IMG/VR virus record: IMGVR_UViG_3300024933_000029 | Coordinates: 1-64,000 of that record | Origin: a virus | DNA length: 64,000 nt | Reading direction: 5' to 3' (one strand) | In this document: positions 55,505 to 64,000 of the stretch, piece by piece | Layout: each line of letters begins with the position of its first letter | How positions within the stretch are numbered: the stretch's first letter is position 1 | The notes under the pieces: generated by a model | The model's input: the letters and a program-made list of their open reading frames with translations, nothing else | What the model was told of the DNA's origin: nothing | The model's database searches: none | Program-made: the position numbers and the translations under genes

Positions 55505-58500
55505 ATGGCAGACCCAAAGATCAAATACGACATCGAAGCCGCCGTCAAGGGCGAGGCCGATGCCGAGCAACTGGCGAAGACGCTGCGGGATGTCGGGGAT
55601 GTGCTCGAGGGCGATCTGCAGAAAAGCGCCCAGGACGCAGCCCAGGCCCTCGAGGCGCTGGGCGCCAAGCAGCGGGCGCTGAACGAATTCGGGGCACTGA
55701 AGCTGCAGACGCAGTCTCTGTCGCAGGAGTTTGAAAAAGCCGTCTCCACCGTCGATCGCCTGGGCAACGAGCTGCAAGATGCGGGCGGCAAAACGCAGAC
55801 ACTCGCCACCGCCGAGAAGACCGCGACGACTGCCACCCAGCAGGCCCAGGCCGAACTGCAGCGCAAGAAAGACGCGCTCAAGGCTGTGCGCGATGAGACC
55901 ACGGGCACGGCCAGGCGCACGGACGACTACCGCAATACTGTCGCGGGCCTGAAGGACGGCATCAAGGCTGCGACCGCCGAGCTGAAGTCTCAGCAGGCCG
56001 GCCAGCGCGAAGCGGCCCAGGCTGCGACTACCGCGCAGAATGCCGAGGCTGCGCTGCGCAAGGAATACGACCTTGCCATCGGCAGCGCAGCGAAGCTGTC
56101 GAGCGAACTGCGCGTCAAGAACGGCACACTGGCCGCCGTTCGGGACCAGATGCAGGCCGTGGGCCTGAGCACCACGAACCTGACTGCTCAGGAGCGCAAC
56201 CTGCAGGGCGCCGTGCAGCAAGTCCGAGAGGCCGTGGCGGCCATGGCGCCGGCATACCAGCAGGCCGCTGCAGCATCCTCGCAGTCCACCCAGGTGCAGG
56301 CAGCGAACCAGCGCACGCTGCGTGAGGGCATGTCATCGATCAGCGCGCAGCTGCAGCGCATCCAGCAGATCGCCACGCTGGCGATTGGCGGTGGCTACTT
56401 CGGTGGTTTGATCAAGGACGTAGGCGCGACAGCCGACGAATTCAAGAACCTCGAGGCCCGTGTCAAGCTCGCCACGGGTGAAGGCCCACTGTTCGAGAAG
56501 TCCTTCGGCGGCGTGCAGCGCGTCGCCCTGGCGACCAACAGCTCGCTGGAGGAAACCGGCAACCTGTTCGCGCGCCTGACCAAAGCCTCGCAGGAGGGCG
56601 GCATGGCTGCAGCCGCCGCGCAGGAGCGGGCGCTGCGGCTGACCACCACCATCAACCAGGCCACGCAACTGTCGGGCGGCGCGGCCGAGTCCGCCAGGGC
56701 CGCGCTGACGCAGCTGATCCAGGGCCTGCAGTCCGGCGTGCTGCGCGGTGAAGAATTCAACAGCGTGATGGAGCAGGCTCCGCGCCTGGCGGAGGCGCTG
56801 GCCAAGGGTCTGAACGTCACCACGGGCGAGCTGCGGGAGATGGCCGGGCAGGGCGCCCTGACGGCGGAAACCGTCATGAAGGCCCTGGAGGGCCAGGCAG
56901 ATGTCGTGGCGCGCGAGTACGGCAAGCTGCCGCCCACCGTGGGCCGTGCCCTGCAGAATCTTTCCACGCAGTGGACCCTGTATGTGGGCGCAGCCGACAA
57001 GGGGCTGATCAGCAGCACGAACGCTGCCAAGGTCATCGACGCCCTGGCCGGCAACCTCGACATTCTGGTCAACACGCTGACGATGGCGGGCAAGGTCTGG
57101 GGCGCGATGCAGATCGCCAAGATTGCCGAATGGTTTGCCGGCTGGGCCGCCAAGACGATCGCGGCCACCCAGGCGGTCGAGGCCAACAGCGTGGCCACGA
57201 CCGCCAACACGGCCGCGCACCGTGCCAATGCCATCGCTGTCAACGCCAGCGCGGCGGCCCAGGCGGCCAACGCTGCTGCCTCTGCCACCAGCACCGCCGC
57301 CCAGACTGCGAATGCCAAGTCCTGGGGCGAGCTGGGTAACGCCCTCAAGGGCGTGAATGCCACCCAGGGGGAATTGCAGCGGCAGACCGCGCAGAGCACG
57401 GCTGCCCTCGACGCCTCGGTGGCGGCCAAAGGTCGTTTTGCTGCCGCTGCTGCCTCGGCCAACACAAGTGTGGGTATCTTGGGCCGAGGTGTAGGCGCAC
57501 TCACGGGCCTGCTCGGAGGCCCGCTAGGCTTGGGCGTCGCGCTGACGTTCCTGGCACCGGAGATTCAGCGACTGGGCGTTTGGCTGGGTGAGACCGCCGC
57601 CAAGGCCATGGGCTACGGCAAGTCCCTGGAAGAGGCCGAGCGCCAGTCGCGCCTGTCTGAGGAAGCCGCCAAGCAGCATGCCGAGGCGCTGCGCCGCCAG
57701 GCTGTGGCCCTCGAGGAAGTCCGCAACCGAAGTTTTGACCTCAACAAGGAGTCGACAGGACTGATCGGCCAGTTTGACAAGCTGCGCAAGGAGGGCGATA
57801 CGGCGGCAGAGGCTATCGCAAAGATCGGTAAGGATTTTGATCTGGGATCGGCGCCGGGCATCCGCAACGCCTCGGCCGTGCTGGACAAGCTGGTCGCTGA
57901 CGGAAAGATCAGCGCGAGCGAATTCCAGGGCGCCTGGGCCAAGGCGCTGGACGGGCAGGATCTGATGAAGTTCGAGATCCTTGCGCGGCAGGCCTTTGCC
58001 ACGGCGGGCAGCGAGGCCAAGAAGCTGGGCAAGCAGATCGAAGACGCCATCAAGTCGGGCGCCTCTGAGGAAGTCGTCAACGGTCTGCGCCAACGCCTGC
58101 AGGGTGCCCTCGCGGCGGCCACGCGAGAGGGTGAGCGCGTGGCCGAGATGATGGACAACGTCCTGCGGGCAGCCGTGCAGCGCACGGGGCTGGAGTTCAC
58201 GGCCCTGGAGGGCGGCATTGGCAAGGCGTCGCGCAGCGCGCTGAATGATCTTGATGTCGTGATCCGGGGTCTCGATCGCCTCAAGCAGCAGGGTATTGAC
58301 ACCGGCCGCGTGCTCGAGGCCAGCCTGGTCAAGGCCATCAACACCGCCGACAGCCAGAAGGCCCTCGACGAGGTGCGCGTGCGCGTCGAGCAGCTGCGCA
58401 AGGTCCTGGGCGACAAGGTGGCGGACGGACTCCTCGACCAGGCGAAGACCAAGGCGCTGGAATTGTCCGATGCCCTGGACAAGGCCAAGCCCGGCATCAA

Positions 58501-59428
58501 CAGCCTGCGCGAGGCCATGAAGGCGCTGGGCGTCACGTCCGATGAGGCGCTCAAGCAAGTGGCGACCAGCTCACGCTCTGCCTTTGATTTCATGGTGTCC
58601 TCCGGCAAGGCGAGCGCGCGGGAGCTGAGTGAAGGCTTCAAAAAAGCGGCCGAAGATGCGATCGCGGCAAACAAGGGTATTGCGCCCGAATGGGTCAAGT
58701 CGGCAGCTTCAGTACGCGGCTTCAAGATTGAGGTCGACGATGCGGGTCGCGCGACCCTCAAGTCAGTCGGGGACATTGGCCGTTCGGCCAAGTCGGCCGG
58801 CGATCAGTTCAAGGATCTGGGGCGCACCGCTGCAGACGTTCTGCGCAGCATGGGCATCGAGGCAGACAAGGTCTCCGACAAGGTCCAGCAACTGGTCAAG
58901 CAGGGGCAGATGCTAAGCGCAGCCTTCCAGCAGAGGCAGGACAACCGCAACCGCGAGCTCGACGACTCCAAGTACATGAACAGGGGCACAACCGCTGCCC
59001 AGGATCTTGTGCCCACGTTCAACAGCCGGGAGGAGGCCGAGGCCTGGAAACAGGCCTGGCTGGAGCAGTACGAGCGCGACAACCCGTTCCGTACAACGGC
59101 CGGTCAGTTGGGCAACTACATGCGCGATCTCACCATGTTCGAGTTTGACCGGGAGCTTGACGCGCTGAAGATCCGCGAAGCCATGGAGACCGCCAAGAAG
59201 AAGGCCGAAGGCGGGGCTGGTGGCAGCGGTACTGGCGGCGGTGGGGAAGGCGGCGGCGGTAGTGGTGGTGGTAGTGGCGGGCGCATCGACCGCATCGTGA
59301 ACATCTACATCGGCAACAGCATGGCCTACCCCGTTCCCACAAACCTGACGGGCCAGCAGTCCATCGAGGCGCTGGCCCGTGAGGTGCTGCGCGTGATCGA
59401 GCAGCAAAAGATCCAGTTGGGAGCCTGA
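55505..59428 (+). CDS. Tail tape measure protein
   Basis: A 1307-residue tape measure protein (lambda H type). Residues 1-270 are coiled coil (DAEQLAKTLRDVGDVLEGDL and many Gln/Ala/Glu heptads). The TMP domain is at about 300-520 (RVALATNSSLEETGNLFARL, LRGEEFNSVMEQAPRLAEAL). A hydrophobic segment follows near 530-600, then more coiled coil. A Gly/Ser linker near 1235-1258 connects to a small C-terminal domain (RIDRIVNIYIGNSMAYPVPT). Expected tail length is roughly 190-200 nm at 0.15 nm per residue (inference). Confidence 0.94.
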   Translation: MADPKIKYDIEAAVKGEADAEQLAKTLRDVGDVLEGDLQKSAQDAAQALEALGAKQRALNEFGALKLQTQSLSQEFEKAVSTVDRLGNELQDAGGKTQTLATAEKTATTATQQAQAELQRKKDALKAVRDETTGTARRTDDYRNTVAGLKDGIKAATAELKSQQAGQREAAQAATTAQNAEAALRKEYDLAIGSAAKLSSELRVKNGTLAAVRDQMQAVGLSTTNLTAQERNLQGAVQQVREAVAAMAPAYQQAAAASSQSTQVQAANQRTLREGMSSISAQLQRIQQIATLAIGGGYFGGLIKDVGATADEFKNLEARVKLATGEGPLFEKSFGGVQRVALATNSSLEETGNLFARLTKASQEGGMAAAAAQERALRLTTTINQATQLSGGAAESARAALTQLIQGLQSGVLRGEEFNSVMEQAPRLAEALAKGLNVTTGELREMAGQGALTAETVMKALEGQADVVAREYGKLPPTVGRALQNLSTQWTLYVGAADKGLISSTNAAKVIDALAGNLDILVNTLTMAGKVWGAMQIAKIAEWFAGWAAKTIAATQAVEANSVATTANTAAHRANAIAVNASAAAQAANAAASATSTAAQTANAKSWGELGNALKGVNATQGELQRQTAQSTAALDASVAAKGRFAAAAASANTSVGILGRGVGALTGLLGGPLGLGVALTFLAPEIQRLGVWLGETAAKAMGYGKSLEEAERQSRLSEEAAKQHAEALRRQAVALEEVRNRSFDLNKESTGLIGQFDKLRKEGDTAAEAIAKIGKDFDLGSAPGIRNASAVLDKLVADGKISASEFQGAWAKALDGQDLMKFEILARQAFATAGSEAKKLGKQIEDAIKSGASEEVVNGLRQRLQGALAAATREGERVAEMMDNVLRAAVQRTGLEFTALEGGIGKASRSALNDLDVVIRGLDRLKQQGIDTGRVLEASLVKAINTADSQKALDEVRVRVEQLRKVLGDKVADGLLDQAKTKALELSDALDKAKPGINSLREAMKALGVTSDEALKQVATSSRSAFDFMVSSGKASARELSEGFKKAAEDAIAANKGIAPEWVKSAASVRGFKIEVDDAGRATLKSVGDIGRSAKSAGDQFKDLGRTAADVLRSMGIEADKVSDKVQQLVKQGQMLSAAFQQRQDNRNRELDDSKYMNRGTTAAQDLVPTFNSREEAEAWKQAWLEQYERDNPFRTTAGQLGNYMRDLTMFEFDRELDALKIREAMETAKKKAEGGAGGSGTGGGGEGGGGSGGGSGGRIDRIVNIYIGNSMAYPVPTNLTGQQSIEALAREVLRVIEQQKIQLGA

Positions 59429-59432
59429 CCTC

Positions 59433-59852
59433 ATGAGCATTTATTTGTCCAACGGCGCCCAGGTGCTGGAGCTGCCGCGTGACCTGATCTGGGTGGATGA
59501 GCTGACCTGGTCGAAGGTCTCCCAGAAGACCGAGCGCGGCATCTTCGGCACGCTGGTCATCGATGCCATGGCCCGCAACGGGGGCCAGCCGATCACGCTG
59601 CAGGGCGACGGCGATAGCGCGTGGATCTCGCGAGCGACGCTGCGCACGCTCAAGGCCTGGTCCGGCATTCCCGGGCTGCGCATGACGCTGCGCATCCTGG
59701 CCGAGGAATTCGAGGTCGTCTTCGACCATGGCGACGCCGAGGAGACGCGGGCCATCGCGATGCAGTCGGTCATCGAGTACAGCGACCCCGAAGACAGCGA
59801 CTACTACTGCAGCCTGGTGCTGCGCTTTATTGAGGCGAGCGAAACCCTATGA
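59433..59852 (+). CDS. tail protein downstream of tape measure
   Basis: A 139-residue beta-rich protein (LELPRDLIWVDELTWSKVSQ, GTLVIDAMARNGGQPITLQG, then a C-terminal YYCSLVLRFIEASE). Its position directly after the tape measure matches lambda M or the distal tail protein of other siphoviruses; length fits M-like proteins (109) loosely. Translationally coupled to the next gene (ATGA). Confidence 0.7.
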   Translation: MSIYLSNGAQVLELPRDLIWVDELTWSKVSQKTERGIFGTLVIDAMARNGGQPITLQGDGDSAWISRATLRTLKAWSGIPGLRMTLRILAEEFEVVFDHGDAEETRAIAMQSVIEYSDPEDSDYYCSLVLRFIEASETL

Positions 59853-61711
59853 CCATCAAAGACGGCGACATCCGCCTACTCGAATCCAAGGTGATGACCG
59901 ATGACGCCAACGGCGGCGGCGGCCCCACGGGCAACGTCATCCCCTGGGGCAAGAGCAATGGCGTCTTCGAGGACATCACAGAAGTGGACCGGGCCGGCGG
60001 CGACGTGTCCATCCGACAGGTGCACGCGGCCGTGCAAACGCCCACCACCGAGCCGCTGATGGACACCAACATCATTGTCTCGGCCGTGCCCAACGATCCG
60101 AATGTGTCCATCACCATCGCGCCCTGCGGCGTATTCGCGCGCCGTACAGAGATTGCTGCCGCTATTGCGGCCTACCTGATACCGGGCACGGAGTGGGGCG
60201 GCTACCTGCTCGAGAATCACGTCCAGGGGCAGGGCTCGATCATGATCTTCCACCGGCCCGGCACGCCAGCGCCGACCATCGGCCGCACACTGATCCTCGT
60301 CTACAACGAAGGGCAGGCCAGCCAGGTGCTGCAGTATGTGCGTGTGCTGCGCGCCGAAACCGAGACCCTGCAGTTTTCCTATTCCAGCGGCGGCGGCTAC
60401 ACGGACTACACCGCCAGCGTCACCACGTGCGAGATCACCCCCCGGCTGCGCAGCGCCTTCCCGGGGTCGCCACCCAACCGTAGCTATGCGGCGGACCCAT
60501 CCAAGACCCGCATCCGGGACACCACCGTCGCAGATGCGGCCAGCTTCTACGGCGCTCAGCCTCTGACGGCAGCGGCGCAGTTGGGCGAGAGCATGCTGCG
60601 GGTGGCCAGCATCTACACCCAGCTGGTGCCCAACTCCCGCACCGAGACTGCGGCGCTGGACCAACGCCCGGCCGGCGTGCGGCAACTGGTGCTCGCCACC
60701 TCGCCTCGCGAGATCCGCGTGCCCAATGCGCCGCACACGCGCCGTATCAAAGTAGGCCAGGAAAACCGCAGTTTCAGCTGGGTGGCTATCCTCAAGCCGT
60801 TCCCGGCGCCAAACACGCTGGTGGTCTCGTTCCAGGTGATGGGCGTCTGGTACACCGCATCCGACAACGGCCAGGGGGAGCTGACGGGATCGGCCGTGGG
60901 CACCGTCAACTATGCGAACGGCTCGGTGTCCGTGACGCTGCCCGCACTGCCAGACGTGGGCAGCTCCATCATCTTCCAGTGGGGTGAGGCCTCGGCCTTC
61001 GTGAACCGCTCCAGTGCCACGGGCTGGCGGCTGCCCGAGCACGCCATGCGCCTGCCGCACCAGGGCATCAAGCCGGGCTCGCTGGTCATCAAATGGCCCT
61101 CTGGCGGCGTCGTGCGCACAGCCACAGGCAACGGCCAGGGTGCGCTACAGGGCGATGCAACAGGCGAAATCAACTACGCCTCGGCCGCGCTGCTGCTGCG
61201 CCCTCAGTTCATGATCGATGCGGGCGGGCAGTTCTTGATCGAGTACGACTACGCGGTGGTCATCAACAAAAACGTCCTAGTCAACCTCGACGCAGGCGGC
61301 TACGGCGCGATCACCCTGGACACCATCCCTGCGCCCGGCACCGTGTCCGTGGGATGGATCACCGTGCGCAATCTCTCGGCCAGCTCCGGCGCCTCATCCG
61401 GTGGCACCTCGGTCTCCAAAAACGGCGGCAGCGGCAAATTCAGCTACCTGCCCCAGGTTCCCCCGGCGCCTGCGCCCGTCATCACCTCGCGCGTGCCGCT
61501 TTCCGATGGCTCGACCACGGGCAAGTACATGGCTCAGGGCGGGGCGCGCGCCAGCGGCGGGGCCGTCTACATCGAGGTCGGCGCCACCAGCTCGCCCGAA
61601 GGCAATCACTACGTGCCGCCTGACGTCGATGGCGTGGTCTGGACCGATGCCGAGTACACGGCGGGCGTCAAGTCGATCGGCGGTGTGGAGTATCGGCGCT
61701 GGGGCGCCTGA
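59849..61711 (+). CDS. distal tail/baseplate protein with G-x-I-N-Y repeats
   Basis: A 620-residue beta-rich protein with no named domain I can assign. It contains at least two copies of a motif G-x-[VI]-N-Y-x-x-(G)-x-[VL] (GTVNYANGSVSV and GEINYASAALLL), each preceded by GQGxLxG. A related unit occurs in the next protein. The C-terminal segment is Gly/Ser-rich (SSGASSGGTSVSKNGGSGKF) followed by a small domain ending VEYRRWGA. Proteins of this type occur behind tape measures in Burkholderiales and Pseudomonas siphophages, probably forming the tail tip. Confidence 0.75.
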   Translation: MTIKDGDIRLLESKVMTDDANGGGGPTGNVIPWGKSNGVFEDITEVDRAGGDVSIRQVHAAVQTPTTEPLMDTNIIVSAVPNDPNVSITIAPCGVFARRTEIAAAIAAYLIPGTEWGGYLLENHVQGQGSIMIFHRPGTPAPTIGRTLILVYNEGQASQVLQYVRVLRAETETLQFSYSSGGGYTDYTASVTTCEITPRLRSAFPGSPPNRSYAADPSKTRIRDTTVADAASFYGAQPLTAAAQLGESMLRVASIYTQLVPNSRTETAALDQRPAGVRQLVLATSPREIRVPNAPHTRRIKVGQENRSFSWVAILKPFPAPNTLVVSFQVMGVWYTASDNGQGELTGSAVGTVNYANGSVSVTLPALPDVGSSIIFQWGEASAFVNRSSATGWRLPEHAMRLPHQGIKPGSLVIKWPSGGVVRTATGNGQGALQGDATGEINYASAALLLRPQFMIDAGGQFLIEYDYAVVINKNVLVNLDAGGYGAITLDTIPAPGTVSVGWITVRNLSASSGASSGGTSVSKNGGSGKFSYLPQVPPAPAPVITSRVPLSDGSTTGKYMAQGGARASGGAVYIEVGATSSPEGNHYVPPDVDGVVWTDAEYTAGVKSIGGVEYRRWGA

Positions 61712-61731
61712 ACAATCAAGGGGGCAGAAAC

Positions 61732-63636
61732 ATGGACGGAGTATCAGTGGGCCGCATATCGGGCGGCGTTGTCATGCAGACAACAAGGACATCGACAAGC
61801 TCGTCTTCGACGCACAGCCGGTCCAGCTATCAGACAAGCAAGACGCAGGACACCGTGCGCCACCTGTTGACCGATGACGGCCAGGGCACGTTCGGCCCGG
61901 ACGGCACCATCAACTACGCGGGCAAGTTCCTCAACATCAAGTTCGTCCAACTGGACAGCAAGACCGAGGGCTACAACAGCGACTACGAAAACGCCCAGAG
62001 TTTTGAAGAGACCACGATGGGCGGCGGCGGTAGTGACCCGAGCTTTTCGACGGTCTCCAAGGGCGGTGATCGCAGCGATACCTCGGTCAGCGAAGAACTG
62101 CTGGCGGCGAGCACCGTAACGGTGACCTATGCCGAGGACTTCGCCAGTGCCCAGCACCACACAATGAATTTCACGCCCGAGCCGGTGGTGCTGGACCTGT
62201 GTCCCTACACCACCGACTACATCGTGCCGGGCAGCGTGCGGTTTCGGTGGATGGGTCATGTCTACGAGGACTACGACGGCGTGCTTGTGCGCGACCGCAC
62301 GTCCACGGCGCTGGGCTTCGTGGCCGGCGCGCTGGACTACTCTAGCGGTGTGGCGCGGATCTTCGACTATGTGGTCGATGGCCCGGCCACCGACCTGGTG
62401 GTCGAGAGCCTGTGGACCGTGCGCCAGAACTGGACCACGGCCAGCATCTTCATGCGCACGGCCGCCGCGCCCATCAAGCCCAGCGGCTTCGTGATGAACC
62501 TCTCCGATGCCACTGGCGAGCAGATCACGGCTTCGGCTGGCATCGACGGCGTTATCTCGGGCACGCACCTGCGCGGCAAGATCGACTACCAGAGCGGCGT
62601 GGTCGAGCTGCAGTTTGGCGACTATGTGTTGGACACCTCGCTGACCCCTGCCCAGAAGACCGAATGGTGGTACTCGGCCGATGATATCGGTGCCGTGCAG
62701 CCGAACCGCATCTGGCGCCCCTGGCCCGTGGACCCGACCACGCTGCGCTACAACAGCGTCAGCTACTTCTATTTGCCGCTGGACGCGGACGTGATCGGCC
62801 TGGACCCCGTGCGGCTGCCGCCCGATGGTCGCGTGCCCATCTACCGCGTGGGCAGCTACATCGTGATCGGCCACACCGGGACGGTCGGCCCCGTCACCGT
62901 AACCAACGGCCAGGTCATCAATTGTGGCCGCGTGCGGCTGTCACGGGCCTATGTCATCGGCGCCGATGGCCAGCGCATCCAGCATGGCTGGAGCGTGGAT
63001 CTGGAGGCCGGCAAGATCACGGTCAGCGACATCTCGGGCTGGGCCCAGCCCGTGACCTTCCAGCACCGCATCGAGGAGATGGCGCGCGTCAGCGATGTGC
63101 AGATCAACGGCATGCTGGCGATCACCAAGCAGCTGAGCCACGAGTTTCCCGTGGGCAGCGTGGTCTCCAGTGCGCTGATGGCAGGAACGCTGCGCGCCCG
63201 CGTCAGCCTGATGTTTGACCAGGCCACTTGGCAGAGCAGGTGGCAGGACACGGTCGACGGCCCCGAGGCCTTGGCCAGCTACAACGACACCATCGCGCCC
63301 CTGGTCGTCACAAATGCCGGCGCGCTGCCCGAGCGCTGGATGTGCCGTTTCTTGAGCGCCACGACCTTTGAATTCATCGGCGAGCACGTGGGCAATCTGG
63401 GCACTGGTTCCACCAACGTCGATTTCGCGCCCATCAACCCGATCAGCGGCGTGCCCTACATCACCATCCGCGCCCTCGGCTGGGGCCAGGGGTGGAGCGC
63501 GGGCAACGTGCTGCGCATCAACACCGAGGGCGGCATCGCCCCCCATGCCCTGATCCGCACCGTGCAGCCCAGCGAGGCCGTGGCCGACGACTACCAGTTC
63601 GAGCACCTTGTGCGCGGCAGCGTCGACCGACCCTGA
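61732..63636 (+). CDS. tail tip / baseplate protein, related to its upstream neighbour
   Basis: A 634-residue protein. The Ser/Thr-rich N-terminus (TTRTSTSSSSTHSRSSYQTS) is disordered. It then carries GTINYAGKFLNIKF, GALDYSSGVARIF and GKIDYQSGVVELQF, the same repeat type as the preceding protein, so both descend from a common beta-sandwich module. Later blocks (RVPIYRVGSYIVIGHTGTVG, ISGWAQPVTFQHRIEEMARV) are conserved-looking. AGGGGG lies seven bases before the ATG. Likely tail-tip or receptor-proximal structural protein. Confidence 0.75.
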   Translation: MDGVSVGRISGGVVMQTTRTSTSSSSTHSRSSYQTSKTQDTVRHLLTDDGQGTFGPDGTINYAGKFLNIKFVQLDSKTEGYNSDYENAQSFEETTMGGGGSDPSFSTVSKGGDRSDTSVSEELLAASTVTVTYAEDFASAQHHTMNFTPEPVVLDLCPYTTDYIVPGSVRFRWMGHVYEDYDGVLVRDRTSTALGFVAGALDYSSGVARIFDYVVDGPATDLVVESLWTVRQNWTTASIFMRTAAAPIKPSGFVMNLSDATGEQITASAGIDGVISGTHLRGKIDYQSGVVELQFGDYVLDTSLTPAQKTEWWYSADDIGAVQPNRIWRPWPVDPTTLRYNSVSYFYLPLDADVIGLDPVRLPPDGRVPIYRVGSYIVIGHTGTVGPVTVTNGQVINCGRVRLSRAYVIGADGQRIQHGWSVDLEAGKITVSDISGWAQPVTFQHRIEEMARVSDVQINGMLAITKQLSHEFPVGSVVSSALMAGTLRARVSLMFDQATWQSRWQDTVDGPEALASYNDTIAPLVVTNAGALPERWMCRFLSATTFEFIGEHVGNLGTGSTNVDFAPINPISGVPYITIRALGWGQGWSAGNVLRINTEGGIAPHALIRTVQPSEAVADDYQFEHLVRGSVDRP

Positions 63637-63653
63637 TTTTTTGGAGATCACCC

Positions 63654-64000
63654 ATGGCATCCCTTGTCGATACCAGCGTCAAGCACTTTCTCTCAACCAT
63701 GTATGGGGCGCCCGTGCAGGCCGGCCAGGTCGGCAGCAAGCTCGCCGTGCTCGACGCCTGCCTGGTCACGGGCTTCGGCCTGCGCGCAGCCACGCGCATC
63801 ACCGTGGTGGCCGGCGTGGCCACAGTGGAATTCACAGCGGGCGCGTCTCTCCCGCCTCCACCCGACAGCGTGCTGCTGATTGATGGCGCCGCGCAGGCCC
63901 TGCTCAACGGCGAGCAGCGGGTGTCCGAGTCTGCCAGTGGCCTTTTCCGGTTTCGCACTGCTGCGCCTGACAGCGTGGACACCGGCGCGGGCATCACTTT
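63654..64000 (+). CDS. tail protein, truncated by window end
   Basis: At least 115 residues, open to the right edge. It begins MASLVDTSVKHFLSTMYGAP and contains a beta-rich domain (ITVVAGVATVEFTAGASLPP, SVLLIDGAAQALLNGEQRVS). GGAG lies eight bases upstream of the ATG. Continues the tail-tip gene series; no family can be named from the visible part. Confidence 0.75.
   Translation, partial: MASLVDTSVKHFLSTMYGAPVQAGQVGSKLAVLDACLVTGFGLRAATRITVVAGVATVEFTAGASLPPPPDSVLLIDGAAQALLNGEQRVSESASGLFRFRTAAPDSVDTGAGIT

Overview
The window is GC-rich, with dense, frequently overlapping genes. It looks like a betaproteobacterial chromosome, most likely Comamonadaceae (Delftia/Acidovorax/Comamonas type). That placement is inferred from protein flavour and codon use, not from a search. 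A short block of core chromosome (about 23.0-29.6 kb) sits between two unrelated phage elements, so most of the window is accessory DNA.

Region A (1 to about 22.4 kb, mostly minus strand) is a P2-type myovirus element. Read leftwards from 22.4 kb it carries: a small gene behind a near-perfect LexA box; tail protein X; holin, SAR-type lysozyme and nested Rz/Rz1 spanins; tail completion R; baseplate and spike genes V, W, J, I; a replaced tail-fibre module (DUF4815 protein, YD-repeat protein, Gly-rich protein, two small proteins); sheath FI, tube FII, chaperones E/E+E' with a conserved -1 slippery site, tape measure T, U and D. A divergent repressor with a palindromic operator follows, then an Ogr-type activator, a gpA-type rolling-circle endonuclease and an AlpA-like regulator at the left edge. 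No capsid, portal or terminase gene (P2 Q-P-O-N-M-L) is present next to X, and gpS is missing between R and V. The visible part is therefore a complete contractile-tail and lysis cassette without a head: either a tailocin-like element or a defective/permuted prophage whose head genes lie left of position 1.

Region B (about 22.5-29.6 kb, plus strand) is core chromosome: tig-clpP-clpX-lon, the trigger factor / ClpXP / Lon proteostasis cluster. Hairpins separate the genes and a sigma-32-like promoter lies before lon. Three identical tRNA-Gly(GCC) genes and one tRNA-Cys(GCA) gene follow, ending in a strong UUCG-loop terminator.

Region C (about 29.7 kb to the right edge) is a lambdoid siphovirus prophage that appears to use tRNA-Cys as its integration target; a tyrosine integrase starts about 180 bp downstream. 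A leftward early operon (38.6 to 30.9 kb) encodes a P-loop-defective paralogue of the phage's own helicase, several small proteins, a ParB-like protein, a C5 cytosine methyltransferase, an ASCH protein and an excisionase-like HTH protein. The switch region (38.6-39.9 kb) has a repressor, a Cro-like protein and four copies of a 13-bp operator, ATCCA-N3-TGGAT. The rightward operon has a CII-like regulator, a Toprim primase, a DUF5906 helicase, a candidate iteron origin, terminase subunits, portal, ClpP-fold protease with nested scaffold, decoration, capsid, head-tail joining and tail genes, running off the window at 64 kb. Lysis genes and attR are presumably beyond the right edge.

The less ordinary signals are: (1) the SOS box in front of the headless tail/lysis element; (2) the helicase paralogue with a mutated Walker A motif; (3) the four-site operator set; (4) a multi-copy TTACGC iteron-like region; (5) a frameshift at the end of the DUF4815 fibre protein; (6) a two-helix membrane protein gene on the opposite strand exactly where tail assembly chaperones usually lie.
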